64,000 nucleotides of DNA from CAVUCH01 sp963697705 (GCA_963697705.1 CAVOPA010000003.1:1-64000); one strand, 5' to 3'. Numbered from the stretch's first letter, positions 11,403 through 21,520 are shown. A program made the numbers and translations. Notes: generated from the sequence alone by a model not told the origin.

Positions 11403-11493
11403 TTCTCCTAGGAGCCGGCCGGTAAGCCCCAGCAAACACGATGATCGGACCCTGAGGGCTGGCGTCAGTCGTCGCTCGGAGTCGAGGAACTAC

Positions 11494-12165
11494 ATGGATC
11501 GACGAATCTACGCTGCCGACGTCGGCTCAACCCGCCGCGAGAGTGGGGGATCATCCAAATTCGCGTGGGCCACTGTCGATCCAGCCTCACCGAGCGACGT
11601 TACGGGATCATCGGATATCGAGGTGCTCGTCGAGCGTATCATCGATGATCTCAAGGGAGGTCGTCACGTCGCCCTCGGGTTCGAGGCACCACTGTTCATG
11701 CCCGTGCCCGAGCTCGCCTCGAACCTGAGTCGGGGCCGAGCCCACGAGGGAAGTCGATCATTTGCCGCACCAGCCGGCCTTGCCGTCGCAGCCTTGGGCA
11801 TTCACCAAGCCGCATGGGTTCTTCGGGGTGTGCGCGCGTCATGCGTGGCGGTCCAACTCCACACCGAACCAGCCGCGTGGCCGCCATCCACCGTGGAACC
11901 CGTCCTGTTCTGCTGGGAGGCTTTCGTCTCAGGTCCGGCTCATAGTGACAATCACCTGCGTGATGCGGCGACGGCAGCAGTGGCGTTCATGCAGAACGAG
12001 TTTCAGCTTGGCAGTGCGACCACGGTGACTGCCGAGAGTCCATTGTCGCTGCTTGGTGCAGTGGCACTGTGGAGCGGCTTCACGGCTGACGTGGCTGTAC
12101 TCCATCAGTCCATGGTTGTCATCCGGCCAGTGGCTGCCTTTCTGGGCACAATCACACTCGTTTGA
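11494..12165 (+). CDS. Hypothetical protein with RNase H-like start
   Basis: The start at ATG 11494 (AGGA about eight bases upstream) gives 223 residues; the frame is open further left and overlaps the previous gene, but those residues look unstructured. The N-terminus IYAADVGSTRR followed by FAWATVD, and later VALGFEAPLFMPVPE, resembles DUF429-type proteins thought to have an RNase H-like fold, where the aspartate of ADVGS would be a metal ligand. I cannot confirm an active site. It is in the same direction as the DUF4145-like gene 91 bases upstream and is likely co-transcribed. Confidence 0.6.
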   Translation: MDRRIYAADVGSTRRESGGSSKFAWATVDPASPSDVTGSSDIEVLVERIIDDLKGGRHVALGFEAPLFMPVPELASNLSRGRAHEGSRSFAAPAGLAVAALGIHQAAWVLRGVRASCVAVQLHTEPAAWPPSTVEPVLFCWEAFVSGPAHSDNHLRDAATAAVAFMQNEFQLGSATTVTAESPLSLLGAVALWSGFTADVAVLHQSMVVIRPVAAFLGTITLV

Positions 12166-12454
12166 GTGGCGTTTGCAGCTGACGGCGGCTGTGGCCAGCG
12201 CGTTTATAGGTGTCCAGTATGATGCTGTTGCGCCGTGGACCATTCTGCCTTCATTATGCTGGCGTACCCGTGGGCGCCGGCTGCCCGAAACGCAACTACC
12301 ATCCCCGACGTGAACGTAACCGCGATGGTACGCTGGGCCGCTCTGAACATCCTCTCGAGGTCGACGCTCCCCGCTGAACGCCCGCGAGCGCCAGATCGTG
12401 ACGGTCACCGGGTGTGTGCGCCTCGCGCAGAATCCTCGCCACGACTAAGTCGTT

Positions 12455-12612
12455 CACATCCAGTTCGGCCCGGACACCTTGCGCGCGATTCGTGATGAGC
12501 GACGGCGCGTTCTCGAGCGCTCGCTGGGCTTATTAACGAGGTATTCGCATACCGGTCGGCCGTCGATTCCACCTGAGCAGTTGCTGCGCGCCTTGGTGTT
12601 GGGTCGCCGGCC
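12455..12612 (+). pseudogene. Transposase N-terminal scrap (IS5/IS1182 type)
   Basis: The frame encodes TLRAIRDE, then YSHTGRPSIPPEQLLRALVL, the hallmark of the DUF772 N-terminal domain of IS5/IS1182-type transposases. It is broken right after this motif, and no DDE catalytic domain follows. No terminal inverted repeats were recognised. Confidence 0.7.
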
Positions 12613-12681
12613 GCTCTCCAACATCGCTGGTCCCACTGTCATTTATCATGGCCGAGTCCTCCACCTCGAAAGGGCGGCGAC

Positions 12682-14191
12682 ATGAAGATAACGAGTCGGT
12701 GGCTCGCGGCAATCCTCTGCGGCGGCGTGTTGTCGATCGTCCTATCGGCACAGACTTCTACCTCCCGTACGCGACTGCGCCGGACTGACCAGCCTCACGC
12801 TGCCCGACATCAAGATCGGCGAGGCGGTCGCTGTGCCCGCCGCAACCAGCGGAGCCATTCGCGCGGCGCATTGCCGCGTCACCGGTGTCATCGGCTCGGA
12901 GATTCGCTTTTCCCTGCTGCTGCCCGACACGTGGAACGGCAAGTTCATGATGGGCGGCGGCGGCGGGTTCGTCGGCACGCTCGACAATCAGGCGCTCGAG
13001 ACCGTGAACGCCGGCTATGCGACCGTCGGCACGGACACTGGCCATCAAGGAGATCTCTTTGACGCAAGCTGGGCGCTCAACAATCTCGAGCGGCAACTGA
13101 ATTTCGGATACGTCGCGGTGCATCGCACGGCCGAAACCGCCAAGGCCATTCTGCGGAACTATTACGGCACGACCGAGAAGCGTTCGTACTTTTCGGGCTG
13201 CTCGAATGGTGGCCGCCAGGGCTTGATGGAAGCGCAGCGCTTTCCCGACGACTTCGACGGCATCGTCGCCGGCGCGCCCGCGCTCGATTTCGTCGGGTTG
13301 GCCGCGCAGTTCGTCAAGGACATGCAGGCGGTGTTCCCCGATCCGCGCAACTTGTCGACGCCGATGTTCACACCGGAGACATTGAAGTCGGTCGAGGCGC
13401 AGATCGTACGAGCAGTGCGACGCTGTAGATCGAGTCAAGGACGGCCTCCTGGACGACCCGCGGCGGTGCAACATCGACGTCGCTGGATTAGCTGGACTCT
13501 CTGACAGGCAGCGAGTGGCGCTGAAGAAGATCTATGCCGAGACGAGTGGCAACAGAGGGCGCGATCTATCCCGGACAACCGGTGGGCGGGGAAGGTGAGC
13601 TGGCCAACCTGGATCACGGGCGGTGCCGCCCGCTGGCCCACCTGGGTGACGGCGACACCGCCGGGCCCGAGTCTGGGCTTCGCATTGGGCACGCAGTTTT
13701 TCAAGTTTTTCGTGTTCAATGATCCCTCGTGGGACTACAGCGACTACGACGTCGCGAACGTCGCGCAAGGACGCGAGGCTCACGGCGACGTTTATGAACG
13801 CGACCAATCCAAATCTCGATGCGTTCAAGGCGAAGGGTGGCAAGCTGATCGTGTGGCACGGGTGGTCGGACCCGTCGGTGACGGCGCTCGGGAGCATCAA
13901 CTACTACGAGCAGGTCCAGGGGCGCGACGCTGGCGTGCGCGACTACTTCCGCCTGTTCTTGATGCCGGGTGTGCTGCATTGCGATGGGGGACCGGGTCCC
14001 GATACGGCCGACTGGCCGGCGACGATCGCTGACTGGGTCGAGAACGGCAAGGCGCCCGACCGGGTGATCGCGCGGAAGCTCGCGGCCGGCGGCGCCGTGT
14101 CGCGACGCGTCCGCTGTGCCCGTATCCGCAGCATGCGGAGTACACGGGCAGCGGCAGCACGGACGACGCGGCGAATTTCGTCTGCCGGTAG
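12682..14191 (+). pseudogene. Tannase/feruloyl esterase family protein, multiply frameshifted
   Basis: The ATG at 12682 gives a Sec signal peptide (LAAILCGGVLSIVLSAQ). The mature part continues in another frame: CAGLTSLTLPDIKIGEAVAVPA, DTWNGKFMMGGGGGFVG, and the nucleophile elbow FSGCSNGGRQGLMEAQ with the serine of GCSxGG. Further frame changes occur near 12770, 13410, 13500-13600 and 13760, and the last piece (LCPYPQHAEY, then NFVCR) ends at 14191. Intact members are secreted esterases acting on gallate or hydroxycinnamate esters of plant origin. With at least four breaks this copy is almost certainly dead. Confidence 0.82.
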
Positions 14192-14450
14192 GCGACGAAT
14201 GGTACGGAGCTTAGCCCCCTCCCGAGGCTGGTCGCCGGAGCGTTCCTGATGCCGTGGGCGGGCTGGATGACCCATGTGGCCCATCTGGCCTATCAGTTGT
14301 CTATTTGTCTTAAATAGCGATTCAATCGCAACTACAGCTAAATAAGAACTACATAGGTCACGTGGTCCGCATGGGCCAGGTCGGTCCCAAATACAAATGG
14401 GCGCTGCGGCGATTGTGAAGTAGTCTTGAACTCTCCCCTCGAGGACTCCG

Positions 14451-14870
14451 ATGACGACTTCACAGATGCACGAGTTCGCCCGCCTGGGTGCGGAAACCAG
14501 ACTGAGGACGATTCAGCAGGAACAGCAATCCATCCTCACGGTGTTCCCTGAGCTTCGGGACGGAGCTGCTCCTGCCGCGCGCACCTCCCCTGCTCCGCGT
14601 GGGAGACGCAGCCAGATGTCCGCTGCGGAGCGCAGGGCCGTCGGCGAGCGCATGCGCGCCTACTGGGCCACGCGACGAGCGGCGAAGGCCGGCAAGTCGG
14701 CGCCGGACAGCGCAAACGCCTCTGCCACGCAGCCTGTCAAGCACAAGGCCATGTCGCCTGGCCGTCAGGCTCAAGCCGCGAAGATGCGAGCCTATTGGGC
14801 GGCCAGGCGCGCCGAACAGCAGGCCGGCGGGCGCAAGCGAGTCGGCCGGAAGGCCGGCCGCAAGAAGTAG
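14451..14870 (+). CDS. Small basic protein with duplicated ERMRAYWAxRR motif
   Basis: The ATG has GAGGA just upstream and yields 139 residues. After a polar N-terminus there are two copies of a motif: MSAAERRAVGERMRAYWATRR at about residues 54-75 and AQAAKMRAYWAARRAEQ at about 104-122. The C-terminus is Lys/Arg/Gly-rich (GGRKRVGRKAGRKK). This composition suggests nucleic-acid binding, in the style of histone-H1-like bacterial proteins or NUMOD-like repeats; the function is an inference. The reading frame is intact in a region where most are broken. Confidence 0.7.
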   Translation: MTTSQMHEFARLGAETRLRTIQQEQQSILTVFPELRDGAAPAARTSPAPRGRRSQMSAAERRAVGERMRAYWATRRAAKAGKSAPDSANASATQPVKHKAMSPGRQAQAAKMRAYWAARRAEQQAGGRKRVGRKAGRKK

Positions 14871-14890
14871 CTCGTGCCGGCAGGCGGCCG

Positions 14891-14926
14891 GGCACAGGAT
14901 GGGCGGGAGTGGGCGGGTTCTGAATA
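14891..14926 (+). repeat. Dispersed repeat, copy A
   Basis: Contains GGCACAGGAT followed by GAGTGGGCGGGTTCTGAATA. It lies 20 bases after the basic-protein gene. One of nine related copies between 14.9 and 26.6 kb. Confidence 0.7.
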
Positions 14927-15080
14927 TAGCGTGGCGGTTCGCCGCCTGTGCAGGTGTCGGCGTTCTAGGGCGCTGATCCGCCGTGATGGCGCCACGTTTC
15001 AGGCGCAATCGGGACCGCTGTCCGCGTGCCAGCCACAGCGTTGCGGATATATGATCAGGGCACATCCGTAGGGAGGTCTC

Positions 15081-15605
15081 ATGCGAGAGATGCGCGCCGA
15101 GGAAGCAGCCCTGTTACAGACGTTCCAGCAGCACATGGCTGCCGAGATGACGGGTGATATTGACGCGACGATGGGCACGATGACCGACGACCCATGCGTC
15201 AATCACGTCCCCGTCATGACCGGTGGCGTGGGCCGCGACGGGGTGTGCGAGTTCTACCGCAATCACCTCGTCGGCAAGTTCTTTCCGCCGGACGTTGAGC
15301 TGATCACTGTCTCGCGAACGGTGGGCCATAACCGGCTCGTCGAGGAGGTGGTGATCAGTTTCACGCACACCATGCCCGTAGATTGGATGCTCCCGGCAAT
15401 TCCCCCAACGGGCAAACGAGTTGCCGCGGCGGTTGTCGTGATTGTTGAGTTCGACGACGGCAGAATCGCGTCGGAACGCATCTACTGGGATCAAGCATCT
15501 GTCCTCGTCCAGCTCGGTCTCATCGACCCGACCGCGTTGCCAGTGAGCGGCGCCGAGAGCGTCGACAAAGTGCTCGACCCGCGGCTACCGTCACGCAGCA
15601 TTTAG
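15081..15605 (+). CDS. SnoaL/NTF2-like protein
   Basis: The ATG follows GGGAGG by six bases; 174 residues. The sequence has the layout of the SnoaL-like polyketide cyclase/NTF2 fold: an N-terminal helix (LLQTFQQHMAAEMTGDIDATMGTMTDDP), then FYRNHLVGKFFPPDVELITVSRTVG, VVEFDDGRIASERIYWDQASVLVQLGL. The WDQASVLVQLGL ending is typical of the ester-cyclase-like subgroup of about 150-180 residues. A small-molecule binding or isomerase role is likely, but the substrate is unknown. No operon partner. Confidence 0.85.
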   Translation: MREMRAEEAALLQTFQQHMAAEMTGDIDATMGTMTDDPCVNHVPVMTGGVGRDGVCEFYRNHLVGKFFPPDVELITVSRTVGHNRLVEEVVISFTHTMPVDWMLPAIPPTGKRVAAAVVVIVEFDDGRIASERIYWDQASVLVQLGLIDPTALPVSGAESVDKVLDPRLPSRSI

Positions 15606-15721
15606 ACAAGGCATTCCTGGGCCTGAGCCGAGTGCCAGGTGGGAGGGCCATGTTGGAGTTGCGCCGGACCATGGCGCGGGCGAAACGCGCGTGTAGCTCG
15701 TCGCCCCCAGCCGAGGGGCGG

Positions 15722-15763
15722 GGGCACAGGATGCGCCGGGGCAGTGGGCGGGTTCTGAATACC
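15722..15763 (+). repeat. Dispersed repeat, copy B
   Basis: GGCACAGGATGCGCC, then CAGTGGGCGGGTTCTGAATA. This is the fullest copy and sits between the SnoaL-like gene and the end of a kinase pseudogene. Confidence 0.75.
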
Positions 15764-15806
15764 GCGTCGGTAGCGCAGCCTCCAGCAAAGGTCCTGCGAT
15801 AAGCGG

Positions 15807-18408
15807 CTACTTCCCGCCAAGAGGGACGGCCAGTTGGTAAGCACGGTCAATCGCGTGGCCTGCTGACCCTCCGGAACGATCAAGAGGAACCGCTGCCCAT
15901 CAGCCGTCACGTCGTACTGATCATCCACAGGGTTGACCCAAAACCGTGGCTCGAACAGCTTCCGCGGAGCACCGGGCTTCGCCGGATCGCTCGTGTCAAC
16001 GGACATCATCGCGCCGTCCAAGGCGCGAGATAGAAGAGTTCCTTGCCATCTGCGCGCCAGCGTGGTTGGCTGCCGCCGTTGGTCGAGACGCGCACGCGAC
16101 CACCAGGTCTCATAAACGGCTGCACGTAAACTTCCCATTGCCCGGTGTCGTTGGTGCTGTACGCGAGCCATCGGCCATCACGAGAGACATGAGGCTCGTC
16201 CACCGCCGACGAGGACTCAATGAGGGGAATAGGCTTCCGATCTCCGCCGAGTGGTAGCGCCGAGACGTTTTGTGCGCTCAGGCCGAAAATCACGAAGCGC
16301 CCATCGTAGGTCCAATCCTCCACCGCCGCTACTGAGATGTTGCGAGCAGCGTCGTGCGCCCGTTTTGATCGATTCTCCGCTTGAACACACCGTCCCTCGC
16401 CATTGAATGCGACTTCACGGCTGTCTGGCGACCAGACCGGGTCGCTCTCTGACTGATCCCCCGTGGTGAGGCGTGCGTGGATATTCCGGGTCAGCTCGAT
16501 CAGGAACAAACTACCGCTGCTTCGGGTGTCGATCTCTCCGGCGACAACGCGCTGCCCATCGGGTGCAAGCGCGATCTGGTAGTACCGCCGAACATCTCCA
16601 ACTTCGTTGAGCTTCCGCCCGTCTCCTGTCGAACCATGTGAGTCTGGCTGGGGGGACGCTGTTGCCGTTGGACCAGACGAGTGTGTCGCCGTTCACGTCA
16701 AACCGGGTGAACGGGCCAAAGAACTCGAGCCCTGATGCCGATGCTGACTGGATCGCCCGCCAGGCGGTTGTGGTCGAGGTCGAACCGCTGCGCGAACAGG
16801 GTTCCCTGACGGCCAAACAACAGATAGCCACGCGGGGAGACTATCGCCACCGCTGGTTCTGGCAACAGGCGAGTAACCTGCGTGAGAATCGAGCTCGCCC
16901 AAAAACAGGCCCCGTCGCGCCGGATTGTTGCTCTCCTGCGAGTACAGAAACCTTCGCCATCAGGCAGGAAGGACGGGAAATACTGGTAAGGAAACGTCAG
17001 GATCACTGCGATACACGTCTGTCACATGACCATCGGCGACCGACATCCGGCGCAGCCGTGGTCCGCCGAGCAGGATGTCGTCGCCATTCCAGGACGGCAT
17101 CTCAACCCCACGTCAATCGGCGCTCTTCCGATTGTCCGAACACCGCCCGTTGCGATGTCGACGGCTTTGATCTCGTCATCGGCGACAACGACCAAGGAAC
17201 GGCTGTCAGGCGACCATGTCAGCGGTAAGGCGTGCTCAGTGCCCGCAAGCCATGTCGCCTCTCCGTCTGCGAGCCGGCGGACAAGATCGGCGTCCCTCTT
17301 GACCACCCCCAAACGAGCTGAATCGCGACAGGTAGCGCCCGTCTGGCGAGAGTATCGGATTCACCAGCCACGTGTTGGGAAAGTCGATAAACGACTGCAT
17401 GGCAGGTGCTGCCGAGGCCGTAGGCGCGACGGCTGAAAGGACGGTAGAGTGCCGCGATGACGATGGCCAGAGACAGCCCGGCGATCACCCATGGAATCGC
17501 GGCTCGACGGGACCGTCGCGTCGATGGTGCGACGGCGGTCGGCGGTTCACCCGCCGGCGTAAGGCGTCGGAGCGCCAACCACACGTCGTGACCGCTGGAC
17601 CAACGGTCCTCGGGGTTCTTAGCGAGGCAGGTCCGAATGATCGCGTCGAGTGCGGGAGGGGTGATCTGGTCCGAGTTGGCGGGGAGCGGAGCTGGCTCGT
17701 GCTCGAGCACCGCAGCGATCACGCTTGCCGGCGTGTCACCACCAAAGGCGCGCCGGCCCGTGATCATTTCGTACAGCACGCACCCGAAGCCGAACACGTC
17801 GGTGCGCGAGTCAGCCTCGGCCCCTTGCAGTTGCTCGGGCGCCATGTAGTGCAGCGTGCCCAGGAGCGTCCCCGCGGCGGTCAGCGGGTCCTTCGGTCAC
17901 GAGCTGCGTGATGCCCGAGCCCGCGATCTGGACACCGGGCTTCGCCAGGCCGAAGTCCAGGAGCTTCGCCCCTGACTTCGTCAGCATGATGTTGCCGGGC
18001 TTCAGGTCGCGGTGGACGATCCCGGCCTTGTGCGCGGCCGCGAGGGCGTCGGCGATCTGGATGCCGTACTGGAGCGCCTGGTCGAGCGGGAGCTTGCCCC
18101 GCGCGAGACGCGCGGCGAGGGTCTCCCCGTCCAGATACTCCATGACGAGGAAATCGATGCCGTCCTGCTGCCCGATGTCGAGGAGCGTGCAGATGTGCGG
18201 GTGTGACAGCGCGGCGACGGCGCGGGCCTCGCGCTCGAAACCGCTGGCGGGCGGCGGGGTCGCTGGTCAGGTCGGGCGGGAGCACCTTGAGGGCGACGGT
18301 GCGGTCCAGGCGCGTATCTCGCGCGCGGTAGACCTCCCCCATGCCGCCCGCGCCGGCGGCGCTGACGATCTCGTAGGGGCCGAGCCGGGCGCCGGGCTCG
18401 AGGGCCAT
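15807..18408 (-). pseudogene. Ser/Thr kinase with TolB-like propeller, shattered
   Basis: The ATG at 18408 begins MALEPGARLGPYEIVSAAGAG, followed by GGMGEVYRARD and VALKVLPPDL. Successive pieces in different frames restore the whole kinase: MEYLDGETLAARL, IVHRDLKPGNIML, LDFGLAKPG, MAPEQLQGAEADSRTDVF, a transmembrane helix (PWVIAGLSLAIVIAALY), and propeller blades (LTWSPDSRSLVVV, DPVWSPDSREVAF, QPRWRADGKELFYL), ending with LTVLTNWPSLL just before a stop at 15807. At least seven frame changes are needed to read through. This copy is decayed beyond doubt, or the local sequence is very poor. Confidence 0.85.
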
Positions 18409-18480
18409 CGATGTGCGCGGATTATACGTGTTTGGCGCCCCTCGACGGCCCCGTCGTTTTGCTGATGGGGACCGGGATGA

Positions 18481-18516
18481 CAGGATGCGCCCTGACAGCG
18501 GTGGGGTTCTGAATAC
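18481..18516 (+). repeat. Dispersed repeat, copy C
   Basis: CAGGATGCGCCCTGACAGCG, then GTGGGGTTCTGAATACG. It lies 72 bases upstream of the kinase pseudogene start, in the opposite orientation to that gene. Confidence 0.65.
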
Positions 18517-18802
18517 GTCTCGGCAGCGCGGCCCACAAGGGCCGGACCTCGCGGCCGCAGTGGTATGCGACTTTATGGCTGACCACGCCGATTAAGCTGC
18601 TCCCACACGATCGGTAGACACGAAGAGGAACAGCAACTGCGGCATACCGATTGTGCCAGCCATAGTCTGGACTGAGGAGCATATTGGAGTGGGCGGGACT
18701 ATACGCCGGAGCCACATCAGGAGCGACTCAGCTGGGAGACGCAGGCGCGCTCCAACTGTGGGGGCATGTGCCGGTAGCGCGGTGACTGGATAGCGGGCGT
18801 CG

Positions 18803-18824
18803 GTAGTGGTCGGGCCCTGAATAG
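18803..18824 (+). repeat. Dispersed repeat, copy D (diverged)
   Basis: GTAGTGGTCGGGCCCTGAAT keeps the core of the family but lacks the CAGGATGCGCC part. Confidence 0.4.
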
Positions 18825-19352
18825 TGCCTGATAGCGGCGGCCGCGAGAGACTTCGAGTTCTTGAAGCCCGCGAGATGCGGTGTGTCGCACACAGTTGATA
18901 CGGGAGGACCGGAAGTGAAACAGCTGAGATCGGCGACACTCAGAACGCCAGAGCTGATACGACGCGCGGCCAGTTTTTCTACTTGACTTCACATGTGCCC
19001 GGTTGTAAAACGCCAGCCTCCTACCCAAGCGAAATCAGGGCAGCGTTCCGTTTGCCGATGAGCGTGCCCGCCGACGTAATCGACGATCCGCTGGCGCCTG
19101 ACTGCAGTCCGATGCGATGAAGGCGACCATCGTGCAGCATGTCGATGGAGGGCCACAATGATTCGGTGCCCATGACTGGCATGAGCGTCAGCACCCCTCT
19201 GGATCAGCTGTTATCAATCGGACCTACTCGATAGAAGCATCTCGAGAACCGCCAAAGCTCTCTGGCAACGCTGATCAGGCTCGCCGGCGTCGGACCACGG
19301 GCGCGAACATCGTTCGTGGTGAACTTCTCACGATACACAAGGGAGATGGCTC

Positions 19353-20663
19353 ATGACGCATCGAAACGTTTCACGGCGCACCTTGTTGAAGGGTGGTGGT
19401 GCGGCGCTGGCGGCTCTCCAGGTCGCCGGACCGGCGCACGCCTTCACCCGCGAGTCCGATCAGGAGAAGCACAGCGCGTGGGATGAAGACCAGCCGGACC
19501 CGTCGCAGTCGCTGGGACAGCCCGGCGACGTCGTCCTCCCGTGGCTCGACCAGCCCCCTCCCTTTCCGTTTCCGGACGGTGCCGGGAGCCAACTGGTGTG
19601 GGAGGAACTCGACTCGTGGCTGATCCCTCCAGAGCAATTCCACTTTGTCACCCACTTTGGCATACCTCAGAACCTTGACGAGTCCACATGGCGCGTGGGC
19701 GTGACCGGCCTGGTTCAAAGCCCGTTGTCACTGACGCTCACAGACCTGAGGGCTCGCAGGCGCCGCGAGGTGGACTTCACATTGGAGTGCTCGGGCAACA
19801 ATGGCACTGGCCTGCCCTTCGCCACTGGCTTCATCGGCAATGCCCGCTGGGCCGGCACACCCCTCGCGCCTGTGTTGAAGGAGGCGGGGCTCCTGAAGGA
19901 CGCCATCGAGGTGGTGTTCTATGGAATCGATAGCGGAACGTTGACGATCCGCGACAACAGCGGAATCGTGAGCGGTGGACAGACGGGGACCCTGCAGCCC
20001 GACGCGGACGGCGGGCAGGACCTGACAATCACCGAGCGGTTCGCCCGCAGCATGTCAATCGACGATGCGCTCGACCCCCGCAACCTGCTTTGCTACGAGA
20101 TGAACGGAGAGCCGCTACCCCATAAGAACGGGTTCCCGGTGCGCTTGATTGCCCCGGGCTGGTATGGAGTGGCCAACGTCAAGTGGCTGACGCGCATCGA
20201 GGTGCGCGACCAGCGCCATGCGGGGAACTTCATGGCGCGGGATTACGTGACCATCCGCGAGGAGCAGCGAGATGGCCAACCCTTCTGGACGTTCAGCACC
20301 GTGAGGCATGACCGGCTCAAGTCGGCTCCGGCCAAAGTCGCACGTCGTGAGGGACGCTACGTCGTCCTTGGCGCTGCCTGGGGTGCGCCCATCGCGGCAG
20401 TGGAGGTTCGCATCGATGATGGACCATGGATGCCGGCGCAGCTGTTTGGGCCCGCGGCACGTAACAGGAACCTGCGTGGCCTTGCCTGGAGATTCTGGAC
20501 GTTTGATTGGGGGACACCTGCCGCAGGTGAGCACAGGGTCACTTCGCGGGCATTCGACGTGGATGGCAATCTGCAACCAGCGCCGACCGATCCCTTCCTC
20601 GCCAGCAGGAGAACGTTCTGGGAGAGCAACGGACAGATAACCCGTCGAGTCAGTATTCCATGA
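19353..20663 (+). CDS. Sulfite dehydrogenase-like molybdopterin oxidoreductase, TAT-exported
   Basis: The ATG is preceded by GGGAG about eight bases upstream; 436 residues. Residues 6-20 (VSRRTLLKGGGAALA) are a twin-arginine signal, so the enzyme folds with its cofactor before export to the periplasm. The sulfite-oxidase-type molybdopterin domain follows, with the conserved Mo-ligand cysteine near residue 146 in FTLECSGNNG, and a C-terminal immunoglobulin-like dimerisation domain (VEVRIDDGPW, FDVDGN). The family oxidises sulfite or related substrates; the electron-accepting cytochrome is not encoded beside it. The frame is intact. SoxC-like function is an inference from the family only. Confidence 0.9.
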   Translation: MTHRNVSRRTLLKGGGAALAALQVAGPAHAFTRESDQEKHSAWDEDQPDPSQSLGQPGDVVLPWLDQPPPFPFPDGAGSQLVWEELDSWLIPPEQFHFVTHFGIPQNLDESTWRVGVTGLVQSPLSLTLTDLRARRRREVDFTLECSGNNGTGLPFATGFIGNARWAGTPLAPVLKEAGLLKDAIEVVFYGIDSGTLTIRDNSGIVSGGQTGTLQPDADGGQDLTITERFARSMSIDDALDPRNLLCYEMNGEPLPHKNGFPVRLIAPGWYGVANVKWLTRIEVRDQRHAGNFMARDYVTIREEQRDGQPFWTFSTVRHDRLKSAPAKVARREGRYVVLGAAWGAPIAAVEVRIDDGPWMPAQLFGPAARNRNLRGLAWRFWTFDWGTPAAGEHRVTSRAFDVDGNLQPAPTDPFLASRRTFWESNGQITRRVSIP

Positions 20664-20760
20664 AGCGCGGCCAAGGTGGTGTCATCCCACGGCAGGCTCT
20701 CCCGCCGCCATCCGCCACGAACCGCCATGGCGCCGCCGCGGCGGGTGCCCATGTCCGATC

Positions 20761-20803
20761 CGCCGCCGCCACCACCCCTTTAGGGGTGTGGCGGTGGTGG
20801 CGG
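20761..20803. repeat. Large GC-rich inverted repeat
   Basis: CCGCCACCACCCCT and AGGGGTGTGGCGGTGGTGGCGG face each other around a short TT centre, forming an imperfect hairpin of about 18 pairs. It starts about 100 bases after the oxidoreductase stop. There is no T-run after it, so a simple intrinsic terminator is uncertain. Confidence 0.65.
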
Positions 20804-20870
20804 AGGGTGGCGTCAGGAGCTGGCGGTGAACAGGCAAAGCGGAGAGGGATACTCGGTGTCGACTGGCGTG

Positions 20871-20892
20871 GTATTCAGGACCCGCCCACATG
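20871..20892 (-). repeat. Dispersed repeat, copy E
   Basis: GTATTCAGGACCCGCCCACA: the same family in reverse orientation. It begins the evenly spaced series E, F, G, H. Confidence 0.65.
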
Positions 20893-21170
20893 CAGGGACC
20901 GCACCCCGCCCACATGCACGGGCGCATGCCGGACATCGGCCGGTCTGGCCGGGGCTCTATCGCCCCGCAGGGGCAGGCCTGGACGATCTCCCAGACCGCC
21001 TACGAGATCGAATAAGGCACGATCAGACCGAGGACGATCCCCAGCCCTGGCCGCCGCCCAGAAGGGCTCCTGGAGGCTCCTGATCGGTCTGGGAGCCACT
21101 GGCGATTAGGGCTTACAACCGCGCTCCGACTTTAAAGTTCGCCGACTTGAAAGTGGGTCAGGCGGCGACG

Positions 21171-21290
21171 GACCACCGGTCCCGTAGTCTTCATATAGGG
21201 GGGTGGACACACACCCCTATATATACGGGTCCCCGAAAACGTCCACCCCCCTGGTTTGGACTTTAGAATCAATGGGTTAGACCCTGGACG
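21171..21290. repeat. Structured element, copy 1
   Basis: An outer stem GGTCCCGT (21178-21185) pairs with ACGGGTCC (21225-21232) with one T-T mismatch. Inside, TATAGGGG pairs with CCCCTATA. A conserved TGGGTTAG lies about 40 bases downstream at 21273-21280. A second copy with the same outer stem and a different inner stem lies at 21906-22020. Confidence 0.6.
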
Positions 21291-21435
21291 CCTGTTTTGG
21301 CGGAATAGGGGTGGACGGGCACTTTTCGCGTTTTTACTAACAAAAGTGGGGTGGACGCCGGGGTGGGCGCCGGCCAGGGCGTGTCCACCCCCAGAAATAG
21401 ACCTGTTTTAGGGGTGGCCGTCAGGCGTGGACGCG
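21200..21435. repeat. Iteron-like GGGGTGGAC cluster
   Basis: The nonamer or close variants occur at about 21201, 21308, 21348, 21411 and 21425 on the plus strand and at 21241 and 21383 on the minus strand, seven sites in 235 bases. No replication gene is adjacent. Confidence 0.5.
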
Positions 21436-21502
21436 GGACGCGCGTGCGCTGCCCGGCCATGCAACGCCGGGCGCCCAATCCCTGTCACGGGACGGCGGAC
21501 TG

Positions 21503-21520
21503 CTATTCAGGACCCGTCCT
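21503..21520 (-). repeat. Dispersed repeat, copy F
   Basis: CTATTCAGGACCCGTCCT, 632 bases after copy E. Both E and F are followed by a GACGATCT-C/G-CCAGAC segment (near 20979 and 21549). Confidence 0.55.

Larger units (their letters stand above)
18409..19352. other. Gene-free 0.9 kb with repeat copies
   Basis: I find no supported gene. It carries two members of the dispersed repeat family and the promoter region of the oxidoreductase gene at 19353. Short frames have no recognisable content. Confidence 0.5.
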
